Source: a virus. Taken from it: 64,000 bases of DNA. The stretch lies in the IMG/VR virus record IMGVR_UViG_3300032308_002578, positions 23,751-87,750 of that record; one strand, written 5' to 3'. This document shows, piece by piece, positions 44,389 to 53,466 of this stretch (position 1 is its first letter; every line of letters starts with the position of its first letter). The position numbers and the translations under genes are program-made. Below the pieces are notes generated by a model that searched no databases, was not told the DNA's origin, and saw nothing but the letters and a program-made list of their open reading frames with translations.

Positions 44389-45888
44389 ATGTACGCGTAC
44401 TTCAACGACACGACCCGGGAACTGATCGCTTTCATGCCCAGCAACCGCGGTCGCCCGGCCAAGCACCACACTATGATCGAACTGCATGGCGCTGAGATCT
44501 CCGCCAGCCTCGTGCCCGCCGAAAAGGTTGCCGATTTTGCAACCGCGGCCGAGGTGAAGAATTATGTGACAAATAATGGTGAGTCGGCCAAGACCGATAC
44601 CGCGCCCACGCCCGATAATGTGCTGTACAGCGCGCTGGTTGCAATGCGCGATGTACTTACGGATGGCGGACATGCGGGCAGTAAGGCTATGCAGTTAGTC
44701 ACGACGCTGGTCGACGACTGGGAGCCTGCGCGCCGCGACGACCGGCTGGACGACTGGTGCGATCGGGCCGGACTGGCGTTCGGCACGCTGCGGCGTACTG
44801 TTAACGCCATCATGAACGACCGCGGCTACGGCTGGTTCTACACCGGCGCCGTGCCGGCCGAGGCTACAGCCGTGCCGGCCGAGGCTACACTGGCAACCCC
44901 AGCGGCCACGGCCGAAAAGGAAGAAGAAGTCAGTTATGGCTTTGCCAGGATGTCTGGCAATACGCCCAAATTGAACGTCGTGGGCAAAGAAGACGAACCG
45001 GCGGACGATAATGGCGAGCACGGCGTGTTCTACCCGAAGCAGGACAAGACCTACGTTATTAACAAGCAGGTTGAGGGTCTGTTTAAAATTCTGGAAGCTT
45101 CCAGCAAGAAGTGCCCGCAGAACGTAAACCTGATCGGCCCACACGGCTGCGGCAAGACTGAACTGGCGATCCAGTTCGCGGCGCGGCTGGGCCGGCCGCT
45201 GCTGATTATGGACTGCGCCAACCTTCGCGAGGCCCGCGACTGGTTCGGCTACAAGACGGCAAAGAACGGTACGGTGTACTGGCACGAGAGCCAGTTCGTC
45301 CGCGCCGTGCAGGCTGGCAACCACGTGATTCTGCTCGACGAGTTGAATCGCGCCAACCCTAACCTGCTTAACACCCTGATGCCGATCCTTGACGCGCGTC
45401 GCTTCACGTACCTCGAAGAGCGTGGCGACAAGATCATCGTCGGACCGGAGACTGTGTTCTTTGCGTCGATGAACGAGGGCGCGGGTTATACCGGCACCTC
45501 ATCGCTCGACCGGGCCATCCGCGACCGCTTCCCGCGCGCCGTGGAACTGACCTATCTGGGCGAGAAGGACGAAATCAAGTTGCTGATGAACCGCACGGGC
45601 GTCGATAAGGACATTGCTACCCGGCTTGTCCAGATGGCGAACAAGGTTCGTCAGGACGCCACGGGTCTGTCGGCTACGCTGACGGAGAGCCTGTCTACTC
45701 GGCAGTTGCTGGCGGCAGCGCACGATTTCGCTCTTGGTGGTGTGGATACCCTGCAGTTCACTATCACGAACCACTTCTCTCCGGACGGTGACGACGACAG
45801 CGAGCGGGTGAAGGTTCAGAGCCTGATTCAGGGCAAGTTCGGCGATCTCATGGCGGCACAAGCCGCCGCGGCCAATACCGGAGCCTAA
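44389..45888 (+). CDS. MoxR/CobS-like AAA+ ATPase
   Basis: A 499-residue protein. Residues 1-200 are a non-conserved N-terminal domain including a tandem AVPAEAT repeat. The AAA+ core has Walker A GPHGCGKT (250-257), Walker B ILLDEL (314-319), sensor-1 Asn near 362 (FASMNEG) and LDRAIRDRF (373-381), typical of CobS/MoxR ATPases, which work with VWA proteins. Directly followed by a VWA gene (3 nt gap), so the pair is probably a chelatase- or chaperone-like machine acting on an unknown protein complex. Confidence 0.8.
   Translation: MYAYFNDTTRELIAFMPSNRGRPAKHHTMIELHGAEISASLVPAEKVADFATAAEVKNYVTNNGESAKTDTAPTPDNVLYSALVAMRDVLTDGGHAGSKAMQLVTTLVDDWEPARRDDRLDDWCDRAGLAFGTLRRTVNAIMNDRGYGWFYTGAVPAEATAVPAEATLATPAATAEKEEEVSYGFARMSGNTPKLNVVGKEDEPADDNGEHGVFYPKQDKTYVINKQVEGLFKILEASSKKCPQNVNLIGPHGCGKTELAIQFAARLGRPLLIMDCANLREARDWFGYKTAKNGTVYWHESQFVRAVQAGNHVILLDELNRANPNLLNTLMPILDARRFTYLEERGDKIIVGPETVFFASMNEGAGYTGTSSLDRAIRDRFPRAVELTYLGEKDEIKLLMNRTGVDKDIATRLVQMANKVRQDATGLSATLTESLSTRQLLAAAHDFALGGVDTLQFTITNHFSPDGDDDSERVKVQSLIQGKFGDLMAAQAAAANTGA
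44848..44889 (+). repeat. Tandem 21-bp repeat in the AAA+ gene
   Basis: GCCGTGCCGGCCGAGGCTACA occurs twice in a row (44848-44868 and 44869-44889), encoding AVPAEAT twice in the linker before the ATPase core. Confidence 0.8.
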
Positions 45889-45891
45889 TTA

Positions 45892-48800
45892 ATGGCAAAG
45901 CAGTGGAAGTCCTTGTGGCATGATTACGACGATGAGGGCAACGGCCCGGAAGAGACTAAGAAGTCCTCCGGTCCCCGCCCAAATCCGAACTATCGCGGTA
46001 ATAACGACGACGCTGTTGAAGACGAATTTGCCAGCGACGAGTATGGCGGTTTTGGTTGGAACGGCAAGTTCAGCGGCGGTGGCGGCGGCAGTTACCGGTA
46101 TGACGACGCGTTCGACGACTCAGAAGATCACTGGTATCGCAAGAACAGTTTCCGTTACGGCAAGCACGCCGACTATTCGCCGTCCAGCCTGTTCCGGTCT
46201 GCGTTCAGCCGGAGTTATTCTTCCAGTAGTGGCGACAACGAGGCCACGAACCGAGCAATTCGCGCCCTGCGTAATTTAACGCGCAGTGCAAATACGATCG
46301 TGGATAAGTCAACCGGAATTAAGAACGAATTCGCCGTGCAGTTTAGCTCGGGTGCCGACAACAACGGCACTGTCGCCAAACTGAACGACGAAAAGCAGCG
46401 GGTCGTGTTCGTGTCTCCGGACTCGTTGCTGGCTGCAGCGACAACGGAAGACGAGGACGCTGTTGTTGACGCCCTGACTGGTTTTGTGCTGCTGCGTGTG
46501 CAGATGGCGCAGGACATTGCGACGGACGTCATCGACAAGATTAACAGTACTGGCGCGCATCTAGCCGGCGTAAAAATCGCGGCGCAATTCGTTCGCCCGG
46601 GTGCCCGCGACATGGCGAAAATGACTACGGAAGAACTTCACGGAATGTCGGAGACCGCGGTTGACGAGTATCTGGCCGGCATGCTGGCTAAGAGCGTGTT
46701 AATGCGGCTGGCGCGGCGAAAGGTCGTGTTGAATTGGGGCGGTTTTGCGCCGTACTTTATTCGACACGCCAAGAAGTTTGCGGCGGTCAAGGCTAATCTT
46801 GAGGCAGCGGCGCTTTCGGCCGAGTCGGTTGTCAGCAAGTTGGGATACAACATGTTGGCGGACGAGGAGCCGATTGCAATCGACAAGGTGTTCGAGGATC
46901 TGGCCGCCAAGCATCTTGGCGACGAGGTTTCAATGGATAACCTGCTGTCGACGTGCCGGGCGCTGGTCAACGACATCCGCGGCGCGCTGGCCGCAGACAG
47001 CGCGGCTGTACCGGGCGAAATGGAAGCTGCGTTGAACGAGATGCTGGATAAGGCGCAGGCAGCGCAAAAAGCAGCCGGCAGCGGCGACTCGGATCTCAAG
47101 GATTTTCTTGAGAAGTTTGCGGCGTCGCTTATGACGTCAAACGAGGCGTCTGAGAAGTCTCGGCAGGAGCAGACCGCGGCCGACCTGAAGACGGATGAAT
47201 TAAGCGATAAGTTGCGTGGGACTAGTTCGCTGGAGCAGTTATTAAAGAAACTGTCCGCCGAAATTGAGCGTATGTCGGAAATGCTGGAAGCCGCAAAAAG
47301 CGAAAACCCAGCAGTGGCCGAAAACGCCCGGCGGCAGATGACTGCGATTCGCGCCAATATGAGTTATCTCGCCCAGTCCCGGCCGCAAGCCGTGGGTGCG
47401 ATGCAGAGCGCGGGCATGAAGCCCGATCTCGATGCCATGCTGGCTGAGTGCGGCAAAAAGCATGAGATGTCGCTGGCGGAAGCGCAGGCGTTAAAAGAAC
47501 GGGTCGAGGCGTTGGCTGAAAAAGCCGCGAAGGTTGCCAAGGCCCAGCGTGACGCGCTCAAGAAAGCAGTTGCGGACTCGCTGGCCGATATGAGTAAGCG
47601 ATTGGCAGAGGCACGCGCCCGAGCCGAATCGGAGCAAGAACGGGTGAACAAGGTCAAGGCCGATCTCGCGCCAGCAAATGTTGCCGGCGCTATTAAATCT
47701 TCGGCCGACGGCATTATGGCAAACATTCTGGCTACGCTGGAGCAGGCCATAGTGCGGCTGAAACACGCCGAAACGGAAGTTGCAAAGCACGCGGCCGCTG
47801 CGGCGGGAGCGCGCTCAACGGCAACACTCGATAAGGCGCACAAGACCGCACGGGCAGGTACAGCGCACGCTGCAAATAATTGCGGACGGTTCGACCCGGC
47901 TAATTATGGCTGGTACCATTACGATGACACTATTAATCAGTTGCTCCGCGCGCTGGCGTCACTAACGTCAGTAGGTGCCAAAAAAGCCGCTGAAAAAGCT
48001 GTCAGTGATGTGCTTAATCGCCGCAGCGTCAGTCCGGCCGGTTTCGCGGCAGCCATGGCCCGCTCGGCTGCCGGCAAAGCGTTCGACAAATTGCGCGCCG
48101 ATGAAGATCACGCGCGTGACGAATATGACGAAGACGATGCGGCCGAGTTTGATACCGAGAAAGCCGACAAAGAAGAAATCGACACCGGGCTCGATAAGGA
48201 TGTGCTGGCGCAGATAAACAAACTGCTTGAAGCTATGCGATCGGCCGGGCTGGATACCAGCGCGGCCACAAACCTCGGCACCGACGCCGCGGCGAAATTG
48301 CAGAAAATTCAAGAAGAGTCCAGCCCAGTCGACGGCGAACTGTTCGGAGAAACCATCGCTATTAATAGTAAGGTTCTCGACAGCGAGGCTATTGGTCGTG
48401 TTAACGACGAGGCGCGAAATGACCCAGAGGAGGAGTACATCGCCTACCTGAGTCACAATTCCGCCAAGCCCAAGATCGGTACGGCCAAGGAAAGCCACGT
48501 AACCGCCACCCGTAGCGTGCGTAGCGTGGTCGTCGGCGAGGTGCGAAAGCAGCACCGCGGGTCGATCGAGCGGGTGCGGAGTGCCCTGCAGTTCCAGAGC
48601 GGCAAGCGAACAGCCGAGAACTTCGGCTTGCGCTCTGGCGATCTGGACGAGGGCAGCCTGCACAAGTTAGGGTACGACTGCGATCATATTTGGTCGCAAA
48701 AGACGATCTCCAAGTTGCCCGACGTTGCCGTGGGTATCTTGGTCGACCAGTCTGGCAGTATGTCCGGTAAGAAGATCGCAAACGCGCGTACGATGTGCAT

Positions 48801-49311
48801 TATTCTGGCAGAGGCGCTCAAAAAGATTGCCGGCGTGCGGCTGTATGTGTACGGCCACACCGCTAACAACGGCGGGCACGACCTGACGATCTTCGAGCAC
48901 TACACGCCGACGAATACTGACATCACGGCGCTGGGCGGTATTCAGTCGCACTCCAACAATTACGACGGATACGCGATCAAGGACGTGGCCAAGCGTTTAT
49001 CGCTCGACACGGCCAAGAAAAAGTATTTGTTCGTAATTGCTGACGGCTTGCCTAGTGGCCACGGCTACGGCGGTCATGAAGCCGAGAAGCACGTGACAAG
49101 CGTGTGCAAGTTTATTCGGGATCGGTTGAAGATTGGCTTGAACGCATTTGCGGTTGGTGTCCCTACTCACCAGCAAAACGCGTTCAAGAAACAGTACGGC
49201 GACGACCACGTGGTGTTTATTAATGACATCATGAAGTGCCTGCCGCAGATTGTTCGCTTCTTGCGAAACACGCTGCAAAAGGAGCGGAAACTGGTCGGCA
49301 TCGAAGATTGA
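45892..49311 (+). CDS. VWA-domain partner protein (CobT-like)
   Basis: An 1139-residue protein. N-terminal 110 residues are Gly/Ser/Asp-rich. Residues about 120-730 are mostly helical with coiled-coil stretches (SDKLRGTSSLEQLLKKL, AEKAAKVAKAQRDAL), followed by an acidic segment (about 740-780). The C-terminal VWA domain has the MIDAS DQSGSMSG (D952, S954, S956) and a helix with KKKYLFVIADGLPSG. It pairs with the upstream AAA+ ATPase as in CobS/CobT. Likely target engagement; which complex it remodels is unknown. Confidence 0.8.
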   Translation: MAKQWKSLWHDYDDEGNGPEETKKSSGPRPNPNYRGNNDDAVEDEFASDEYGGFGWNGKFSGGGGGSYRYDDAFDDSEDHWYRKNSFRYGKHADYSPSSLFRSAFSRSYSSSSGDNEATNRAIRALRNLTRSANTIVDKSTGIKNEFAVQFSSGADNNGTVAKLNDEKQRVVFVSPDSLLAAATTEDEDAVVDALTGFVLLRVQMAQDIATDVIDKINSTGAHLAGVKIAAQFVRPGARDMAKMTTEELHGMSETAVDEYLAGMLAKSVLMRLARRKVVLNWGGFAPYFIRHAKKFAAVKANLEAAALSAESVVSKLGYNMLADEEPIAIDKVFEDLAAKHLGDEVSMDNLLSTCRALVNDIRGALAADSAAVPGEMEAALNEMLDKAQAAQKAAGSGDSDLKDFLEKFAASLMTSNEASEKSRQEQTAADLKTDELSDKLRGTSSLEQLLKKLSAEIERMSEMLEAAKSENPAVAENARRQMTAIRANMSYLAQSRPQAVGAMQSAGMKPDLDAMLAECGKKHEMSLAEAQALKERVEALAEKAAKVAKAQRDALKKAVADSLADMSKRLAEARARAESEQERVNKVKADLAPANVAGAIKSSADGIMANILATLEQAIVRLKHAETEVAKHAAAAAGARSTATLDKAHKTARAGTAHAANNCGRFDPANYGWYHYDDTINQLLRALASLTSVGAKKAAEKAVSDVLNRRSVSPAGFAAAMARSAAGKAFDKLRADEDHARDEYDEDDAAEFDTEKADKEEIDTGLDKDVLAQINKLLEAMRSAGLDTSAATNLGTDAAAKLQKIQEESSPVDGELFGETIAINSKVLDSEAIGRVNDEARNDPEEEYIAYLSHNSAKPKIGTAKESHVTATRSVRSVVVGEVRKQHRGSIERVRSALQFQSGKRTAENFGLRSGDLDEGSLHKLGYDCDHIWSQKTISKLPDVAVGILVDQSGSMSGKKIANARTMCIILAEALKKIAGVRLYVYGHTANNGGHDLTIFEHYTPTNTDITALGGIQSHSNNYDGYAIKDVAKRLSLDTAKKKYLFVIADGLPSGHGYGGHEAEKHVTSVCKFIRDRLKIGLNAFAVGVPTHQQNAFKKQYGDDHVVFINDIMKCLPQIVRFLRNTLQKERKLVGIED

Positions 49312-49365
49312 GTCAGTAAACGGGGAAAACTGCGCAGTTCACCTGTAACTGGTCTGGTATTTTGA

Positions 49366-49412
49366 AACACCGGCTGCTAAAAAGTTGCCGGTTGGTTTGT
49401 GTTTTGTTTGAC
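49366..49412 (+). terminator. Putative terminator after the VWA gene
   Basis: ACCGGC (49369-49374) pairs with GCCGGT (49387-49392), with AAAC/GTTT extension, followed by a T-rich tract TTTGTGTTTTGTTT. Confidence 0.5.
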
Positions 49413-49430
49413 AATCTCAAGGAGTGAGTA

Positions 49431-49742
49431 ATGAAGTTTTTCGTTTGTCTGCTGGCGTCTTTTTGTGCTTGTGCGGCCTTCGGCGGCGAGTTCTCCGCGC
49501 CGGCACCGCAAAGCGTCCTCAAGGTCGAGGCCCCGGCCACGGTCGTCGTTGAGGCTGCCCCGGCTCCGTGCGCCGCTTGCGCTCAGTCCGCTCCGGCGCT
49601 GATCTGCGTCAGCGGTCAGTGCGGCTCGTCGCGCCTGTACAGTGTGCAGGCTGAGGAGAAGGAGCACTGCCGTAACCGCCTCTTCGGCGGGCACGTGGTG
49701 CGCAAGACCCAGCGGACGGTAGTCAAGCCAGTTCGTCGGTAG
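49431..49742 (+). CDS. Small secreted Cys-rich protein
   Basis: A 103-residue protein. The N-terminus MKFFVCLLASFCACAAFGG is a signal peptide, with a possible lipoprotein-like or signal-peptidase I site near Gly18-Gly19. The mature part is Ala/Val-rich, has CAACAQ, CVSGQC and a Cys near the end, and a basic C-terminus. The start follows AAGGAGTGAGTA. A phage-encoded exported peptide could act at the host envelope. Family unknown. Confidence 0.6.
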   Translation: MKFFVCLLASFCACAAFGGEFSAPAPQSVLKVEAPATVVVEAAPAPCAACAQSAPALICVSGQCGSSRLYSVQAEEKEHCRNRLFGGHVVRKTQRTVVKPVRR

Positions 49743-49770
49743 TATTTGCTACTAATTCGTAGTCGCCATG

Positions 49771-49808
49771 GAGGGCGTCGAGTGTGTACTCGGCGCCCTC
49801 TTTCTTTA
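49771..49808 (+). terminator. Rho-independent terminator
   Basis: GAGGGCG (49771-49777) pairs with CGCCCTC (49794-49800), with TCGAGT/ACTCGG inside, followed by TTTCTTT. Confidence 0.75.
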
Positions 49809-49824
49809 ACCCAAGGACGTTCTA

Positions 49825-50055
49825 ATGCCGTTTTATTTGGTGCGCACGTCGCACACGACTGTGCGCGAATTTGTTATCGAGGCCGCCGACCGCGGTAACG
49901 CGACAACGCTGGCCCTAGCGTACCCCGACCACGAGCCGACGGTTGAAGGCGGAAAAGCGCTTCAAACCCATATGACAACCGACACCGAAGTAAACACTAC
50001 TGACGCTACTAAGCAAGATTGGCTCAACGCAACCCGTAAGAAAAAGGGCGAGTAA
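49825..50055 (+). CDS. Hypothetical protein
   Basis: A 76-residue protein, first in the dense small-gene block; ATG follows AAGGACGTTCTA. It has N-terminal strands (YLVRTSHTTVREFVIEAAD) and a polar, Thr/Asp-rich C-terminus. Unknown. Confidence 0.5.
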   Translation: MPFYLVRTSHTTVREFVIEAADRGNATTLALAYPDHEPTVEGGKALQTHMTTDTEVNTTDATKQDWLNATRKKKGE

Positions 50056-50057
50056 TC

Positions 50058-50564
50058 ATGGGAATTGACATTTATCTGGAATGGGACGGCCAGACCGAAG
50101 AAGACCGCAAGAAGATGTGCACTGGGTTTTCCACTACCTCGGGTGCGGTTGGCTATCTCCGCGAGGCATATCACGGTGGACCATACGCCACCCAGATCCT
50201 GCTGCGCGAGGCGTTCGAGTCCGATGACTGCAGGGCGCAGATCCCGGCGGTTGTTCTTCGGGAACGCCTGACGAGTGTAACAGAGCCGGCGCGCAACTGC
50301 CACATTGGTCACGACGTGGCCGAGATGATCTTTAAAACGTTTGCCGATATGGGCATGACTCAAATTGGCGAAGGTATCAAATCAAGTTTGACGCAGTCGC
50401 AGACCGTCGAAGAGGCAATTCGTGCGCGGTGTCAAAACTTGTACCCGGACGACGGCCCCGAGTACGCCGAGCAGGTTGTTCAGTCGTTTCGTGATTTTGT
50501 CGCGCTGGCGGAGCGCAAAGAACGTGAAACCGGCAAACTCTGTACCGTCTACGCGTCACACTAA
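50058..50564 (+). CDS. Hypothetical conserved phage/plasmid protein
   Basis: A 168-residue protein beginning MGIDIYLEWDGQTEED, a start shared by many phage and plasmid proteins of unknown function. The middle includes AYHGGPYATQILLREAF, then a helical region and QSFRDFVALAERKERE. Spaced 2 nt after the previous stop. Confidence 0.55.
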   Translation: MGIDIYLEWDGQTEEDRKKMCTGFSTTSGAVGYLREAYHGGPYATQILLREAFESDDCRAQIPAVVLRERLTSVTEPARNCHIGHDVAEMIFKTFADMGMTQIGEGIKSSLTQSQTVEEAIRARCQNLYPDDGPEYAEQVVQSFRDFVALAERKERETGKLCTVYASH

Positions 50565-50574
50565 GGCCACTACT

Positions 50575-50955
50575 ATGTCAAACGCAAAAAAGGCTCCAAA
50601 ACTTAAAGAAACAAAAACGGTCAAAGACATCCGCAAAGCCTGCAAAAAATTACACGCGGCGGGTTGGAAGACCGTGCATTTTGAGTATTGCGGTTCTGGC
50701 GACAGTTGCGACAGCTTTGCCGTATCGCTAGAGAACGAAGAAAACGCCGTGTTCGCGTGCGACGCCGTGAAAACGTTGCCGGCAGATTTCGAGGAAGACA
50801 AGTTCAGAGAGTTGCTGCTTGATTTACTGCCGGTCGGATTTGAAAACAACGAAGGCGGCGACGGCAACATCAAGATTGACACAGATAGCGGACAGATTCT
50901 TGTAAAGCACAACACGTATTACACAGAGTCGCATCACGAAGAGTGGAGTTACTAA
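50575..50955 (+). CDS. DUF6878-like protein
   Basis: A 126-residue protein: basic N-terminus (NAKKAPKLKETKTVKDIRKACK), a domain with VHFEYCGSGDSCDSFAV, and LPVGFENNEGGDGNIKIDTDSGQ, then YYTESHHEEW. The end motif corresponds to a pattern I associate with DUF6878. The 51392 gene has a related GWEINxGxFG motif. Function unknown. Confidence 0.55.
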   Translation: MSNAKKAPKLKETKTVKDIRKACKKLHAAGWKTVHFEYCGSGDSCDSFAVSLENEENAVFACDAVKTLPADFEEDKFRELLLDLLPVGFENNEGGDGNIKIDTDSGQILVKHNTYYTESHHEEWSY

Positions 50956-50958
50956 CAA

Positions 50959-51390
50959 ATGGGCGTATGTGTATTTAAAACCAAAGATGTTTTGCGGTGC
51001 GTCGAGCACGCGCTGGCAGCCCCGAAGTGGAGCATGGCCTACGAAGAGGGCATGCGCCCGCCGGCCCCGGGACTGCTATTTGTGCACGATCAGGGCGTGT
51101 ATTTGATGAGCAACGGGCTGCCGCGGGACCAGCGCGACCCGGCTGATCCCGAGAGCAACAGCTATGTCGCCTACGCCGAGGGCTGTAATCCCAATATTGG
51201 CGATTTTGATGATTGGTACGGCACGAGCAGAGCCCTTGTCGGCGGGGACGACTTTGCTGAGGTGCTTACCGTTGCCGATGACTGGCCGAGCCTGTGCGCT
51301 GAGTTTAACGAACTGCACGTCGAAGTGAGTGCCGCCTCGATCGCAACAGTGTTTACAAATCCCAAGACGCGTACAAAGGTCAAGGCGTAG
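50959..51390 (+). CDS. DUF3085-like protein
   Basis: A 143-residue protein with LLFVHDQGVYLMSNGLP and YVAYAEGCNPN, then VGGDDFAEVL; this resembles DUF3085. It starts 3 nt after the upstream stop. Unknown function. Confidence 0.55.
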   Translation: MGVCVFKTKDVLRCVEHALAAPKWSMAYEEGMRPPAPGLLFVHDQGVYLMSNGLPRDQRDPADPESNSYVAYAEGCNPNIGDFDDWYGTSRALVGGDDFAEVLTVADDWPSLCAEFNELHVEVSAASIATVFTNPKTRTKVKA

Positions 51391-51391
51391 T

Positions 51392-51889
51392 ATGCGACCG
51401 TTCAAAAAAATTAACAACCGTGCGCTGCTGTTGCAGGCATTATTTCAAAACGAGATTAAAAAGATCAACGCGCACTTCGACGGCTCAGGAGACAGCGGCA
51501 GTATTGACGAAATCGTGGCCACTTCGATCGACGACGAAATTGATATCAATGATGCCGCGCTGCTCGGTATCCATTTGCGCGGCGTACATCCTGTTGGCGA
51601 AAGCATCACGCACACATGGGTGCACAGCACTTATACAGAACGCAATTTTGAGCAAAATCCTGTGTCGTTGTACGAACTGATTGAGCACGTCTGTTACGAG
51701 GAACTGGAAGCCGCACACGGCGGCTGGGAAATCAACGCCGGGTCGTTTGGAAATATCTACATCGACGTACCGCTGGGCGGCGTTGAGCGCGCGGGTGAAA
51801 GCGCTGTTTCGATTGATTACAACGAGTACGAAGAAGATTATTCCGACGACGACGCTGAAGCCGAGGACGAGGAATACAACGATGAGTGA
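51392..51889 (+). CDS. DUF6878-like protein (paralogue)
   Basis: A 165-residue protein: basic start, then GIHLRGVHPVGESITHTWV, later AAHGGWEINAGSFGNIYIDVPLG, the same motif type as the 50575 gene's C-terminal region, and an acidic tail (YSDDDAEAEDEEYNDE). Overlaps the next gene by 8 nt. Confidence 0.5.
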   Translation: MRPFKKINNRALLLQALFQNEIKKINAHFDGSGDSGSIDEIVATSIDDEIDINDAALLGIHLRGVHPVGESITHTWVHSTYTERNFEQNPVSLYELIEHVCYEELEAAHGGWEINAGSFGNIYIDVPLGGVERAGESAVSIDYNEYEEDYSDDDAEAEDEEYNDE

Positions 51890-52187
51890 AGACACGAATC
51901 CCGCGGCCAGCCGGCCTGCCCGGATAGCCGCGACCAGAGTTCGAATTAACGCGCTCGACCTTGAGCAGATCCGCCCCGGCTCGCCGTTATATCTGCGCGC
52001 GGTTGCGGCGCTGGAAGACCGCCGCGCCTACGACAATTACGTGCAGCGGGCGAGCCGTATCCACGGTCGCGAGGGCGAAATCGAGGTCGACGACGATGCC
52101 GAGGTAAGCGCTGGCTGCGACAACGGTGTGTACGTGCAGGGTTGGCTATGGGTGCCCGACGAAGAAGAGAACGAGGACGATGCCTAA
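51882..52187 (+). CDS. Hypothetical protein
   Basis: A 101-residue acidic protein starting in an ATGAGTGA overlap with the upstream stop. Contains NALDLEQIRPGSPLYLRAVAALEDRR and an acidic end (PDEEENEDDA). Overlaps the next gene by 8 nt. Unknown. Confidence 0.45.
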   Translation: MSEDTNPAASRPARIAATRVRINALDLEQIRPGSPLYLRAVAALEDRRAYDNYVQRASRIHGREGEIEVDDDAEVSAGCDNGVYVQGWLWVPDEEENEDDA

Positions 52188-52788
52188 CTGGTGTTCAAAT
52201 ACCGCGACATTTTCCCACTCGTCGAAAAAGCAGATTCAACGGCTTGTGAAAGCCTTTCAAGGCGACGGGCTTATGCAGGAATTTTATCCGTGCCCAAAAG
52301 AACTGAAGGAAACCAGAGCCGGGTCGTATGCCAAAGATGACCCTGAATATGAACGCCATATCCGGCAGCAAGAGGACAACAAAGCCAAATACGGCCACAC
52401 GGACTGGTATGACTGGCAGGTCGCCAACTGGGGCACGAAATGGGACGTACGCGGGCAATACCCGACACAGACCGACCTGTCGCCGTGCGGGCAGACTGTG
52501 ACGCTGAGTTTTGAGTCCGCGTGGTCGCCGCCAATTGCGTTCTATAACCACATGCTGTCGTTGGGGTTCTCTGTCGCAGCCTATTACTACGAAAGCGGCG
52601 TAAGCTTTTGCGGTAAATGGGAAGACGGCAAAGAAGACTTTTATGACATCAGCGGTGACTCAGACTGGGTGTACAAACACATACCACACGACATTGACGA
52701 CGCTATGGCTATTTCTGAAAGCATGGCCACGTGGGAAGAAGAAGAAGAAGGAGAGGAAGACGAACATGACAAAGCCGCCGATTCTTGA
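52180..52788 (+). CDS. YubB/Api92-like protein
   Basis: A 202-residue protein starting MPNWCSNTATF, like the MPNWCSNRLTI start of YubB/Api92-type plasmid and phage proteins, followed by GDGLMQEFYPCPKEL, WQVANWGTKWDVRG and FESAWSPPIAFYNHMLSLGF, all elements of the ferredoxin-like domain. Acidic C-terminus. It overlaps the next gene by 23 nt. Function unknown. Confidence 0.7.
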   Translation: MPNWCSNTATFSHSSKKQIQRLVKAFQGDGLMQEFYPCPKELKETRAGSYAKDDPEYERHIRQQEDNKAKYGHTDWYDWQVANWGTKWDVRGQYPTQTDLSPCGQTVTLSFESAWSPPIAFYNHMLSLGFSVAAYYYESGVSFCGKWEDGKEDFYDISGDSDWVYKHIPHDIDDAMAISESMATWEEEEEGEEDEHDKAADS

Positions 52789-53014
52789 TGAAGAAACAGA
52801 CGCAGAGGTCGCTGAAAAGGCTGACGGCACGTGGATTGGCGTAAAGAACTTTTCAGTCCATATCATCAAAACAGACGAAGGCGTTGTCGTCGATATTTAT
52901 GCCCGCGGCTATGAAGATTGCGACACGCTCGGCAGCACGTACGCCTTCGACACGGAAGCCGACGAAATGCGAGCAGCGGCAGAAGACGAAGAAGAGGTGT
53001 CTGATGACGCTTAA
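52766..53014 (+). CDS. Small acidic hypothetical protein
   Basis: An 82-residue protein: FSVHIIKTDEGVVVDIYARGYE with an acidic end. ATG follows AAGGAGAGGAAGAC. Unknown. Confidence 0.5.
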   Translation: MTKPPILDEETDAEVAEKADGTWIGVKNFSVHIIKTDEGVVVDIYARGYEDCDTLGSTYAFDTEADEMRAAAEDEEEVSDDA

Positions 53015-53234
53015 ACCGGGTGAGGTCGCGGCGTACACGTATTGCGATTTCGGGACGCCCCCGCGCAAGGACGCTATTCGGCAGCATGGATCTGTGGATA
53101 CAGCCAAACGGGCGTTCAGACGGGTAGCCAAGATTTACGCTGACCTGTGGGGTTGGCGGTGTTGGCAAGAAACTGCGGAAGGAGAAATCATCAATGAAGC
53201 GACCGGAAATCGGGGCGCAGTATCGGGTAGTTAA
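53004..53234 (+). CDS. Hypothetical protein
   Basis: A 76-residue protein with AYTYCDFGTPPRKDAIRQHG, a basic segment (KRAFRRVAKIYAD) and several Trp. Overlaps neighbours by 11 and 41 nt. Unknown. Confidence 0.4.
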   Translation: MTLKPGEVAAYTYCDFGTPPRKDAIRQHGSVDTAKRAFRRVAKIYADLWGWRCWQETAEGEIINEATGNRGAVSGS

Positions 53235-53466
53235 GCCCGGAGCCAAGTTGTTCTGGTGGGTACCAGCCGGCCCGAACTGCCAGCGGGGCGCCAGCCTGAC
53301 ACTGGAAGTTGGCGACGTTATTACGTACGAGCGGCACGCCTACGGCGGCATGAGCGACGACGTGTATTACGACTATTTCCGCAAGGCGGACAAGTGCGGA
53401 CAGTTCTGGCCCAACAACTGGGGCACGTGCGACGTGAGTTTTCTTGAACCAGTAGGCGCCACATGA
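53194..53466 (+). CDS. Hypothetical protein
   Basis: A 90-residue protein starting after GGAAGGAGAAATCATCA. It has YRVVKPGAKLFWWVP, LEVGDVITYERH and NNWGTCDVSFLEP, beta-rich. Overlaps the previous gene by 41 nt. Unknown. Confidence 0.5.
   Translation: MKRPEIGAQYRVVKPGAKLFWWVPAGPNCQRGASLTLEVGDVITYERHAYGGMSDDVYYDYFRKADKCGQFWPNNWGTCDVSFLEPVGAT

Noticed and set aside
46638-47357. A 239-codon minus frame in the VWA gene
   Set aside because: Ser/Ala/Arg-rich shadow of a helical coding region; no start signal.
49408-49413. TTGACA upstream of the secreted peptide
   Set aside because: The -10 position would fall inside the coding sequence; probably coincidence.
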